Assembly: GCF_910592395.1 (NCBI RefSeq)
Contig: NC_088315.1
Span: 5,582,501-5,646,500 of the forward strand
Reading direction: 5' to 3'
Length of the DNA: 64,000 nt
DNA from: Lineus longissimus
Taxonomy: Eukaryota; Nemertea; Pilidiophora; Heteronemertea; Lineidae
Position numbers and translations under genes: made by a program. A model generated the notes under the pieces. It was not told the origin of the DNA, searched no databases, and was given only the letters and a program-made list of their open reading frames with translations. Of the stretch, positions 49,916-61,300 are shown piece after piece. How positions within the stretch are numbered: the stretch's first letter is position 1; every line of letters starts with the position of its first letter.

Positions 49916-52900
49916 ATGGCCATGCTAGCAGCTAGTGATCCTCTCAAAGAGGCATTCGAGAGGTTCAAACACGATCGGGGCAAGTTAAAGAGACTTTTGG
50001 ATGACACTCAAAATGAGTTTCGGGGTATCCAAGAGAAACTTCACGACATGCCATTCGCTTCGAAAGTGGAGAATCTTCTTTTGCTCGACTCCGAGAAGAA
50101 GACAGTTGAAAGAGTCTTCCAGGTTTGTGGTTTTTGTCATCGAGTTACTGGTGTTTCCCATTCACCAGTGTTCCACATTTCAGAGTCTGAGAGTGTTCCC
50201 ATTATTCAGGTGTTCCATAGCCCAATATACAAGACGAGTGTTCCTAATATCCCATATTGTGGCTATTCCCAAGATCCCAGTGCTTCTTTCACAATACGTT
50301 CCTGGCAATCCTGATGTATAGGCATACCCCGAGTGTTCTCAATGTCTCCTTTGTAACCATCTTGACCCATGGCCATATAGTCTTTGACATCACAAGACTG
50401 GGATGTTACTGATGCATGTCACAGGGTGCCTGGATGCTTTTTTGCGAGATCGTTTTCACTCGACTAAAATAATAATTTTTTTAGATAAGAGATGAAAGAG
50501 GAATAATGACATTACATCTAGTTCTCCTCAGAAATTGTTCTAATTATAGTATTCGAAGCATGACTCCCCCTGGCTCTCTAGAGATTTAAAATTTTAAAAG
50601 GAATACTTGTCCAACTCGCATATAAAATCAATGCTCTGTGGTGAAATATGTTGGGTTGAATGAATGGAATAAAATCTCAGCTGACTCTACTAATGGTGTT
50701 ACACAATGCACAAAAACAGGGAGCCTTGATAGGCCATGTTTAATTATGATGTTTCAATCAGCAACTCTGCACTTTTCACCATGCATGTTCTGCATTGAAT
50801 TTGTTAGTTGGTAGGCCCCTGAAGTGCCTATTAATATTGTGTATCTGAGCCGTATTGATTGAATAACAAGTTCCTCTGTTGATGACCTATTATCATTTTA
50901 TAGGCCTATCTAGGCACATGCATGTGCGATAGTTGGAACTTCATTGTATTGATCGAATATGGATCTAGAAAAGGCTCATGTGATTTTTAGATGGATTTTT
51001 TTTTGGGCAAAGCAGAGAAATAGAAACATATAAGCAACACTGTGATGTGTTATAACGAATACATAAGTTTGAAATAGCATATTGTGAACTTCACTTAACA
51101 GTCATGGCTTTCTAGAACTGCAGATTGCAGACAATAGCAATTTCAATAGTTTTGGGCATGATAGTAATGATAAAAAATGTCAGAATTGGCCCCATTATAT
51201 AATAGCTGTCTTTCTTCTCTGAACATAATTTGGCCACCAATGGTCTATGATCAAGTGATTCTAGCTTTAACTCAATTCTGTACAAGACTTACATAGATTA
51301 ATCTATACTTCATGCTTAACTTTTGGTTGTCTACCTGATCCAGGAAGTATTGAGTTGACATTGAATTTATGTATGACATTGGGAAGGTACATGTTGATGG
51401 CTTTTAAATTAAAGAATGAACTTGGCTTCTTAAAAACCTGTTTACCCTTTAAGATATTTCTATGTAAGGACGTGTCTTTGTCAATATTTCCTGCCTATTT
51501 GAAATGATGGGTCTTTTGGTTATACGAGTACCAGTACACTTCCACTATGCCTGACAATAAGCTCAAGTCTAAAACTTAATGCTGTTCTTACTATGATGAA
51601 AAAAAAGTTCATTTGACCTTTTGTCAGTCGTCATGCTGTCCTGCTATGATGTTGAATTGGTTCAATTGACCCCCCCCCCCCCAAACAGAACCCCATAAGG
51701 AGAATGATTTGTCTGTCCCAGTGCTGTCCTTGCTATGATGTTGATATGGTTCAATTGACCTCTCTAATCAGGACATAATAAAGAGAATGATCTGTCAGTC
51801 CTAGTGTGAGAGCTCGTATTTATTGCTTTATCTGAACTTCCAGGACCCCTGTATCATCATGGTTGGACAGACCAAATCTGGGAAAAGTTCCTTGATCAAT
51901 GAGTTGCTTGGAAAGACGATAGTGACGGCTGACCAGAGACCTTGTACGGCAAGATTAGTTGAGCTGCAATATGGCGATGTGCCAACCCCAGTAGTGACAG
52001 TTAAAGCAAAGGATGGTCATGAACTTGAGCACATCACTTGTAAGAAGAATAACATCCCAGGTAGGTTACAACCATCAACATCAGCATCATAGAAATCATC
52101 AGCATCATCAGATTTTATAACTGGTTTTGGTCATTCCAATTTTTCATAATTTGAAACCAAACATTAAAGGACAATTATAAAACTTAACGGCATCGACATT
52201 TAAGTAAACGTTTCTGATTCAGCCAAACTGGTCAACCTGAGCCCCACTGATCGTGAAAATGAAAACCTGGTCGAATCGACAATCTCTGTAAAGATAGATA
52301 ATGACTTCTTGAAGAGTGGTGTAAAGGTGATCGACTCTCCCGGCCGGAACGAAAACAAGGTCCTGGACAATATGGTGATTAAGCATCTCCTGACAATCCT
52401 GCCCTTGATAGTCTATGTCATAGATGGGAAGAACCTTCTTACGATTCAGGTAGGGATATGTGAGGTCTGCTGAATTAGGAGACCTAGCTTGACCTGGGTG
52501 CATTTTGGATGTGTTGATTAAGACATGATTAACCCCCGGCTGTGTTTTAAAGTGAACTTATCCCTTTGTTCTGGTTGTCACTTTGTCCTCAAAAGAATGA
52601 AAATCATAAGTAACACCACAGAATCTCTTTCCGTTCATTGCAAGACATCACAGATCTTGTGTATTATTATTGTTTACTGAAATAGGTCACTTGGTATAAG
52701 TTATTAATTCATGTTGTTGCTATCACACTATTTCATTCAGGATGTTGCTGATATCAATGGTATCATGAAGAACATGCCAGGGCGGAACATCTTCTACATC
52801 GTCAGTAAGATTGACCCAACCAAAGAAGCGGCCATCAGCTCAGATGAAGATGATGATGAAACAGAAGAGGAATCAGACGAACAAAAAGAATATCAAGTCA

Positions 52901-55900
52901 AGAGAAAAGTTTTCAATAAACTCGTCTCGCATGGGTTTATTGGGGACGACGTCGACATGGAAAAGTGTGACCGCTTCCATGCTCTTTCGGCTTGGAAAAT
53001 TAAAACGTATCGGCGAACGGAAAAGGAAGGTCAAGTGCCCCCTCCGGCGGATCATAAACGCTACGTTGTCGACTTTGATCGTTTCAAGCAATGCCTCTTA
53101 GCTTGTGCTAAGGATCAGTTGGTAGAGTATGTTGAAAAGGCGGCAGAGTCGTTACGGGATTCACAAAAACGCTGCCTGGATTTCTTCATTGATACAGCAA
53201 ACAGGTTGTTCCATGAGCGTAACCAGATCGAGTCGCAGATGACCCACATTCAGGCTGAGGAATCTAAGCTGTACCGCGCAGTGATGGACACGGTGCAGAA
53301 CAACCAGTCGCAACTTTCTAAATCTGTGAATCAGGTGAGTGAATGGGGATGTCTATCCTTCCCCAGTATTTGGTACTTAAACCAGGAGAAAAAGGAATAT
53401 CTCCTTAGAAAAGTTGTCTACGGACAGTTAGTTCGATAGGACTATCTGTCCCTGAACCACGTTTTGACTGCCAATTTTCCCCAGGACTATTCACCTGCAA
53501 GGACAACATATCCTTTGGGACACCTCATCCATCCCCAACCCCCACCCCAACCTCTCCTCTTGGAAAATTTGTCATTCAAGACTACTCGTTCTCATGGACA
53601 GTTCATCCTGAAAATCCTGAAGCAAAACGCTTTGTTTGTTAATTTTGTTGCCCATACACAATTAACTATTGGTAAAATCGCCTATTTGCAGATCCTCAAG
53701 AAAGAAAGTACAGGGCGGATGATCAGTGAGGCTGAGGGATTCCAGTATAGGACAGAAGACTTCCAGATACCGCACGACGGGTGAGTAGACATTGATTGAA
53801 GAACACTAATATATCACCTAAATTGTAGCATTTCTGAGTTAGATTTTCAGCATTATGCTAAGGTCTTTAAGGGGGCTGAAGATGTTTCTTGCCAAATTCT
53901 TTAGAAAGCCTATAGGAACCCGAGCTAATGATTTTTGTGATACCCTGTTGGGCAGGCTACATCTTGACCCTCTTGGTTGTGAGATTATCACTCGTTGATG
54001 GACCAATTGCATGCCTTGTTCATGGCATGTAGTATGGCAGTAAATGATCCAAGTCATCATGAGGTCTGCCGTAAGGAAGTGTAAAATTTTCTTTGTAGGT
54101 ACATCAAGGACCAGGATGCTGTTGAGATGTGCCGTATGCAGTTGAAAGAGTTCGTCATGACAAAACTCAACCAAGACATCCATAATGTCATAGTTCGGGA
54201 GTTTGGCCAAAAAGATGGACTTTTCCAACAATTAGCCAAAAAAGTACAAGACCTTGAAAACGGGAAGGCAAGAGAAATTCGTGCCGCGCAGACATTGCAT
54301 AAGATCCTTGTCAAATGTTATGTATTTGACATGAAAAACATGGACTTACAGCTCTCCTTATGGAGTCGTATCAAGTTTGCAATTGTAGATTTCTTCAAAG
54401 GCAAGGGAAATTTCTTTTTAGCTATTTCTGGGAAGGTGCATGTCGGGTCAAAGAAATGGAAAAAAGAAACAGCAGAGAGGGTCCTGGCGACCGTAAATGC
54501 AAGCCAACTTAGTGATATCATCGTCAAGGGAATAGTAGGACACCTTGAACATGGACATGCTACATTCTGCACAGAGATCAAGAGTTTGGAAGATCTTTAC
54601 AAGCGCAGTTTCAAGCTTGGTGAAGGGCAGCGAGAGAAGATACGCCAGGTATCGCCGATACTTGCCCGTCTTGAGCTCAGTTGTTCGGACCTCATCGATC
54701 GGCATAGATATGGTGAGTATTTCATCTGTGATCCATTTGCCAAGTTACTAGTAATAATTCAAACTGACGACTGAACAGGCATGTAGGGGAAGGCATGAGT
54801 GTCTACATGTAGGTTTTGATGGCATGACGTGCTAGGCAGACCAAATGAAATATTTAACTGATAGAGGAGACATTGTGTCACAATGGCATGCATCTACCCC
54901 TGCTCTAATCCATGTGGCAGGTGGCAGGAGCTTCACTGTTATGCACAGTAGAGGTGTCTGGAACCAGCTTAACATTACTCTGCCAAAAGGCTCACAAACA
55001 TTGAAGATTTAGATACTGGTATAAAATAGTAGAGTCTCACATAGGCCTTCTCAAAACTGCACGCTGTAATAACGTGTGGTCTATTGGGTTAATCTAAAAC
55101 CGACCGTAGCATTTGGCAAGTCACTTTGCTCCAAAGTCCTTGCAACATCCACAAAACAGGCTATTCATTACCTTCGTCCTTCAGGGAACATTCAGCTGAA
55201 AGAGCAGCTAGGCAGAGGTGCCCAGGGTGTGGTGTATGCATGTACCAGCCTGGGACCAAAAGGAGAGAAGTGTGCAGTCAAGGTGGTCAGATGTGACAGC
55301 CCTCCAAACTCAACAGGAAACGATGCATTGAACGATCTTGCCTTAGAAATACACTACAGCAGGTAAGGAAAGCACAACTTTTCCAAGAAGCATTTGGAAA
55401 ATTACCTAAAGGAACAATGGTCAAATCAAACTATTTGCCTGAAGCACAAAGAAAACCTTTAAAGAGCTGTGATCTGCCCCCTTTAGCAGAAAATGCTCAA
55501 TACTATTAATGTTTTTACGGTACTAAATAAGCAAAACAATGCCCTAAAGCCAGACCTCAGTCTGTGTCAAAGCAATGGCTGATATGAATAAAGTCTAGCA
55601 AATGCTTTTACTTCAATTTTGTACAGAAAGATCTGGTGTAAATGTACATGGAGTTTTAGATAAAAGCATTTGCTAGTCTATCACCCAATGCATCATCAAG
55701 TCATACACATGTTTCTGAATGGAACTGTACTGTGGTTCCTAATTGTCCACGTGTTCATCAGGCTAAATCTAGCTAACTGATCTGCACCAGACTTTTAAAC
55801 AGGAAATGAAACGTACATTTTCTCGGGCAGTGAAAATGAAAATTTTGTTTGCTAAAGCACTGGGCGTGCTCTAATCACAGTTCAGTTTCAACGTTACATT

Positions 55901-56833
55901 TTTCCATCACAGACAATTCGACCACCCACGCCTCATGCAGGTGTTTGGAACAACCGTCGTACAGGAAGCACCTAATGTCTTCGAAGTGCAGATTATATAC
56001 GAAAGAATGACTGGCGATCTGATGGATATCTTGCCTAATATCCCGAGCATGAGGGACCGCGTCAAGATCGGCTTGGAGGTGGCAGAGGCCCTCAAGTATC
56101 TACAGGAGAACGAGATGATACATCGCGATATCAAGTGTTCTAATATACTGGTGAGAAATGTTGTTTCAAAACTCTTGTTGGTTTTAAAGAAAAAAGGCAA
56201 TTAAGGATACGTTTGTGGACACCCTTCTCTGAAGGACACTGGTTGTGGGACGGATATTAGCATCATCAGTGAATTTGTATATCATGCACATCTTGGCACC
56301 ATCAGAAACTCTGCTTAAGAGCTTCCTGAGAAATTCAAGATTTTGACAGTCCTTTGATTTTTGATGAGGATTTTTGTGTCCCAGACTTGGAATTGTTGAT
56401 GTTCAATTAATTGATTTGATTTTCGACATTTTTTCAGGTTGATGACAACAAGCACATCAAATTAACAGACTTCGGTCTCTGCAAACCGGAGGGCATGACC
56501 AAGCAGTCCTTCGTCGGCACACCTATCCATATCGCACCAGAAATTGTCACCGGGAAAACATACAACAAAGCCGTCGATATCTACTCGTTTGGAATTGTAT
56601 TCTGGTACATCTGTGAAGGGAAAGGGAATCATCCAGGGTATGCTCATTACGCGCCCGGGGTCGGTGCCCTCTTGCTAATGGGCGCCATGGGAAAACGTCC
56701 GGAAAGGAAGACGACGTTCAATGATGATTGTTGGAACTTGATGAAACTTTGCTGGGACGATGATCCAGAGATTAGGCCGTCAACGGATAAACTAATTGAA
56801 ATGCTGGAGGACATTCTCAAAAAACCCATGTAG
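49916..56833 (+). CDS. DSTYK: DSTYK-type dual-specificity Ser/Thr and Tyr kinase with GTPase-like N-terminal region
   Basis: The nine exons are 49916-50122, 51844-52060, 52223-52449, 52741-53334, 53692-53780, 54099-54712, 55185-55362, 55913-56150 and 56438-56833. All junctions keep frame and give about 919 residues, close to the roughly 929 of vertebrate DSTYK. The start ATG has a good context (TACCATGG). The N-terminal half resembles a dynamin-like GTPase: GQTKSGKSS (P-loop), VIDSPGR (G3) and IVSKID (G4-like), then an acidic stretch and long helical segments. The C-terminal kinase has GRGAQGVVY, CAVKVV, HRDIKCSN, LTDFGLCKPEG and TPIHIAPE, so it looks catalytically intact. LNDLALEIHYSR and SFGIVFWYICEG are close to DSTYK sequences. 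The vertebrate family is linked to FGF/ERK signalling, cell death and kidney development. The role here is inferred from homology. Confidence 0.9.
50140..50345 (+). repeat. Degenerate GTGTTCC-rich repeat in intron 1 of the DSTYK-type gene
   Basis: The words GTGTTTCCCATT, GTGTTCCACATT, GTGTTCCCATTATTC, GTGTTCCATAG, GTGTTCCTAATATCCCA and GTGTTCTCAATG recur every 20-40 bases. The units are too diverged to define a clean period. Confidence 0.6.
51581..51806 (+). repeat. Tandem repeat of about 85 bp with C13 run in intron 1 of the DSTYK-type gene
   Basis: Two good copies and one poorer copy share GCTGTCC, TGCTATGATGTTGA, TGGTTCAATTGACC, AGAATGAT and CTGTC. The middle copy contains a C13 run (51670-51682). 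The segment TTGACCTCTCTAATCAGG also occurs in an intron of the downstream gene near 63444, so part of the unit is a dispersed repeat. Confidence 0.7.
55595..55676. repeat. Intronic hairpin with perfect 16-bp stem
   Basis: CTAGCAAATGCTTTTA at 55595-55610 is the exact reverse complement of 55661-55676. A weaker inner pairing uses TGTACA on both sides. The 82-base foldback lies in the intron between the first and second kinase exons. It could be a foldback element, or a small-RNA precursor if the whole stem pairs well. Confidence 0.65.
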
Positions 56834-58321
56834 CGTGGGTCAAGGACAGTCCAAGAATAGAACAATTGGCATACTCTTGGTACAAACGAACTCAAACAAC
56901 TGAGCTGCTACGTTCCATCCTGCCCGCACTACCAGCATTTCGGCGCATCTTCTTGTCATGCCATTGTTTCTATTTGAATATTTTCCCCGATGTTTTCCTT
57001 GGCCTGGGGCCGAGGCAGAAGTTGTTCACAAAGAGTAGAGAGGGGGCAAAGCTATGTAGATCCAACAACTGTGACCCTGCCCGTCTAGTGGTAATCTATG
57101 CCCTTGAACATCAAGTGTTGATGAAAGGGGATTAACTATTTACAGATTAATTAAGGTAACTTTTATGTATTCAGAAAAATGACAGTTTAAAACCATAGGT
57201 TTGGGGCAAGAACACTTAAATTTCTGAAAAGATATTTCCTATTTGAATTCCTGACAATGTGCTCAAGTGTCATGTATATTTTATTTATCCTGGTTGTTTT
57301 GTTTGTAATACCTCATTAAAGGAAGTCTCCAAAGTCCTCCACCTATATATTACCCTTTAATCATGGTTTAATTTGTCTAGATAATGGCCATAAACATATA
57401 CATGTAGTCTATCAATATTTATGTAGTTTACATCAAGTAATTAATACTTGTTTTCACAAATGTTTGGCAAAATGAAAAGGTGCTCATGATGATATTAGCT
57501 ATCACTGAACCTTAACTTCTAATGAATTAAGGTAGCCATAAATTGATTTATCAACTTCCAAATGATTTTTTATCTTCGGCGCTAATCCATGTTCTATAGT
57601 TTCATGTAGGTGCACATAATTGTTTTATATGTATGGACATGTCATGATTTTGAAACGTATTAAAGATAAAATCTTGCAATGATAATTTAATCGTTTCTTT
57701 GACTTTAAGTCCGCTGATTGGCTGATGAAGCCACAGTCATTACAACTTGGAATACTTGTTTGATCCTGCTAAAGTTTGGTAGACAAGTGACTATCCCAGG
57801 TTTACAATCCAGATAGCCTGGCCTAAGAGATTGTCTCTTGGATTGGACACTTCAGCCTAAGATAGACATAGTGTTTCGCCCAAGATTATAGGAGCTGCAT
57901 TTAGAGACTCGAGGTAGATCCCCACTGTTGGTGTGGGACTCGAGGCAGGTCTCTTTGACTTACAAGCCGCACTCCGTCGGAAATGGCCAAGTTGTAGTGC
58001 TAGCTGATTGAGCAGGTGCTCCTCTCTGATAGACCGCAGAATAAAGCAATATGAGATGTTTATAGTTTTCCCCATCTCTCTTCATGCTCACTTCCCAAGA
58101 AACTGGCAAAAGTGTATTTGCCTGAAATCCAATTATGCCTGCTCAATAATTGCAAACAACAACTGTGTGCCTTGCCCAAGACCACACACCTTCTTCGCCA
58201 TGCCAGTCACCAGGATGGAATTTGAAATCCTCTTTTTCTCAATACCCAGTTTGACCTAAATTAAATTATTTCGGAGGCGAAGGGAATTTTTCCCTATCGA
58301 AAATACCTCATTTTCTGCACC
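56834..58321 (+). other. 3' flank of the DSTYK-type gene and spacer before the module gene
   Basis: No coding region recognised. ATTAAA variants near 57316 and 57659, and an AATAAA at 58040, are possible polyadenylation signals of the kinase gene. A short direct repeat resembling GACTCGAGGYAGRTC occurs twice near 57.90-57.95 kb. Confidence 0.5.
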
Positions 58322-61300
58322 ATGGCATGCGTTGATTTCGCTCCCTCTTGTATTAAGGAAGGTGGATGGATGTCTGATCCCCAATATGAACCTTTTAGGT
58401 GGGTATCTGTTGTGGTTTTGATAAAAACATAAAATTAAAGTGCCTTGTTGATGAACTATCTATAAATAGGTTGTCGTTGTGTACATTTTGTACACTGAAC
58501 CAGTGAAGGTATACAGAAACAATGTATGCCCATATGATGTACACAACACATAGTTCCAGGACTCACTTAATTAAGGAGTGTTGGTCAGGTGGGGCTATTA
58601 GTATCAATTATTGGGTAAGACCTACTCCAAGCCCAAGCCCAAGGTAGGTAAGACTGGGCCCCGCCCACGAGTGCTGTACCGTATATGACACTTAAGAAGT
58701 TGGCCCGGAAGTGGCGTCATTACGTTTTAGACAATGGGACACTGCTAAAATGTGTAATTTCTGTAATTTATAGTTGTGTCGCAGACAGAGCAAATCATTG
58801 GTTACGGCAAAACAGGAACTGTCACTGCATCTCCATAGAGACACTTTATATTTTTCCGAAACACGGCACTGGCAAAACAAGCGAAGGGGTGTCCACTTGG
58901 TCACTCCAAACTCTGTACTACACTACCGGCGAAAACAATGATACTTACAGAGCAAAGCTCCGAATTGGGTTACGGTGAGTCGTACGTGTAGTACAAACTA
59001 CAATCAATTCCAATGATGTGCACAACACTGTTGTCTCTCATTTTTTATTCTTTGTATTTTTGCATGGATCCAGGGAGTTCGGGGAAAATGAATTTTATGC
59101 CATGCACTTCCTTCGCATGCGCTTTTCCAATATCCTGGATCCAGCATTGTCCTTTTGTATTTGCACTCGCATGACTGGGCAGTCTCAGTTCTCTTCCCTT
59201 GGTTCAATAGAAATGGAACAATCTTTCTTAGTTTACTTTAGAGTTCGGTCATCTGTATGGGTCAGGTTTTCTCCGAGACCTATAAAATTCGATCACATAA
59301 AATTTGATTACTTTTGCTGCATAAGAGAGTGGTAGAGTTGATGAGAATTTGAAAACAGAACAAAAATGAACTTGGGGAAAGGGATGATGAAGAATGCCAT
59401 GCCAAAGTTCCTGAGAGTGCGTTTTTCATGGTAGTATTTTGAGTTATAATTTTATCCATATGGTTGGACTTTCGCATGGTACATGTAGTTTATAGAGAAG
59501 GATGGATACAATGGGGAAGTCGGCGACCTACAGTGCAGTACTCTCCCCAATCTTAGTGCAAAGATTTAGGAAATGGATGTAAATCTATCTCATCAGAATA
59601 CCAGGTACCTACTCAAAATCATACCCAAATCCAGCTTTTTTTGGCTTTCCACAACTTAGTGGTTCTTCCAAAACATCTAGGCTTTTGGAATTAAAAAGGC
59701 CTGCAGGCAGCAGTCAACTACATGTATATAGAATGCAGGAGGTCTGTGGCGTACTTCTGTAGTTGTTTCTTATTCGTCTTCGACCATTGGCCCAATTTCA
59801 TCTTGTACTTTTTAGTCTGTTAGTCACTCGAGTGAATGCTTGGCTTCGGTCCAACCAACATTACAGCATTGTCAGGCTGGAGACCATCGACATTCATCCA
59901 AAGTCTGGTGTCCAAGATGTGAGAAACACGGACACCAGTTGGAGCACTAACCAGCTTTATTATACAACGGGAAAGAATAATCATGTTGTTAGAGCTGATA
60001 AGGCAATGGGAGTTCGGTGAGTGTCCTCTACAGAATGTGCAGTGCCCTCATGCCTCCGTGTTGCATGCCATGCCTGCCCCATGCTTTCAAGTTTTGGCTT
60101 TGCTAATATTTGGTTTTAATTTTAGTTAGGCTCGAGGAAAACAGGATGGAAATACCCAATGGAGGAACTATTTTACATTGTATTGTTCTCCACATAATTG
60201 GTTAAATGGGGGATCTCTTCTACATTGATGATACATGTAGATGTCTATTGAAGCCAAAACTTATATTGCCAATTGCGCTGCATTCTCTTGCATGGTACAG
60301 TGAATCAAAGTATTGGATCAAACTCCACATCCTAAATCAGGAAACTAAATGGGGAATGATTTTATATCCATGCCAATTTTTATTAGACTTTTTTTGTTGC
60401 AAATGGTGTTTGCCTTTGCAAAATTTGGTAGATAAGAAGGCATCCACCCAGAGGGTGATCAGTGACACATCTACTCTAATAAGTCTTTGTTGTGGAGAAT
60501 ACTGCAAGTGTAGATCAGACTCATCATAGCCAATGATGCGAGACTCTCAACTCATTTAATCATCCGCTATCCTTTTTTTTTCTTAAATTTTAGCTCCTTG
60601 GCTGACCGAGCTAATGGCTGGCTTAGGTCTAATCCTCATTATCGTGTTGTCGCCATAGAAACTTTAGATGTTTTCCCAAAATATGGTAGAGCATTGGCTA
60701 AGGCTCAGTCTCAGTTTACAGTCATGACATCGTACTATGTGACACGAAGTAACAACAGCAGCAAGACCCACAGATCCAGTAAGATATTGGGCCTTCGGTG
60801 AGTACATGTATGGCTCTTTGATCCTGGGGACCATCATCATGAAAGCAGCAAGCGCAGCACGAAATGATTGCATGTTCCTTCCAAGCAAATTCTTTAAAAG
60901 AAACTCAAGTAAAACGCAAATGAATTAAAATTTCTTGTAATTGTGACGCATCAAAACTGATCTGATACCAGGATAGTACACTAAAATGCATCGCTTTGCA
61001 AAGCATTAAGTTCAGTTTTTTCTTTTGAAATTCGCATGGCTTATTCGAGTTTGTGCTGTTGTTTCATGTGTTTATAACTACACGAAAAAAATGACATCAC
61101 ATCCATATAGATCATAAAAACCAAAACAAGTGACCCATGAGTACTCCTTTGACATGTGTGACAATGACATGCAGTCCACAAAAACCAAAGCGATAAGCTT
61201 TTCAAAGCAGAAGCTATGCACAGGCACACTTATCTAATGAGTTGAGAGAACAATAATGACATTGGTGCAGATTACTATGACATGACACAAAACCAAACCA

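Noticed and set aside
60206-60529. 107-codon frame between alternative exons B and C
   Set aside because: It lies in an intron, has no similarity to the module and no suitable splice sites.
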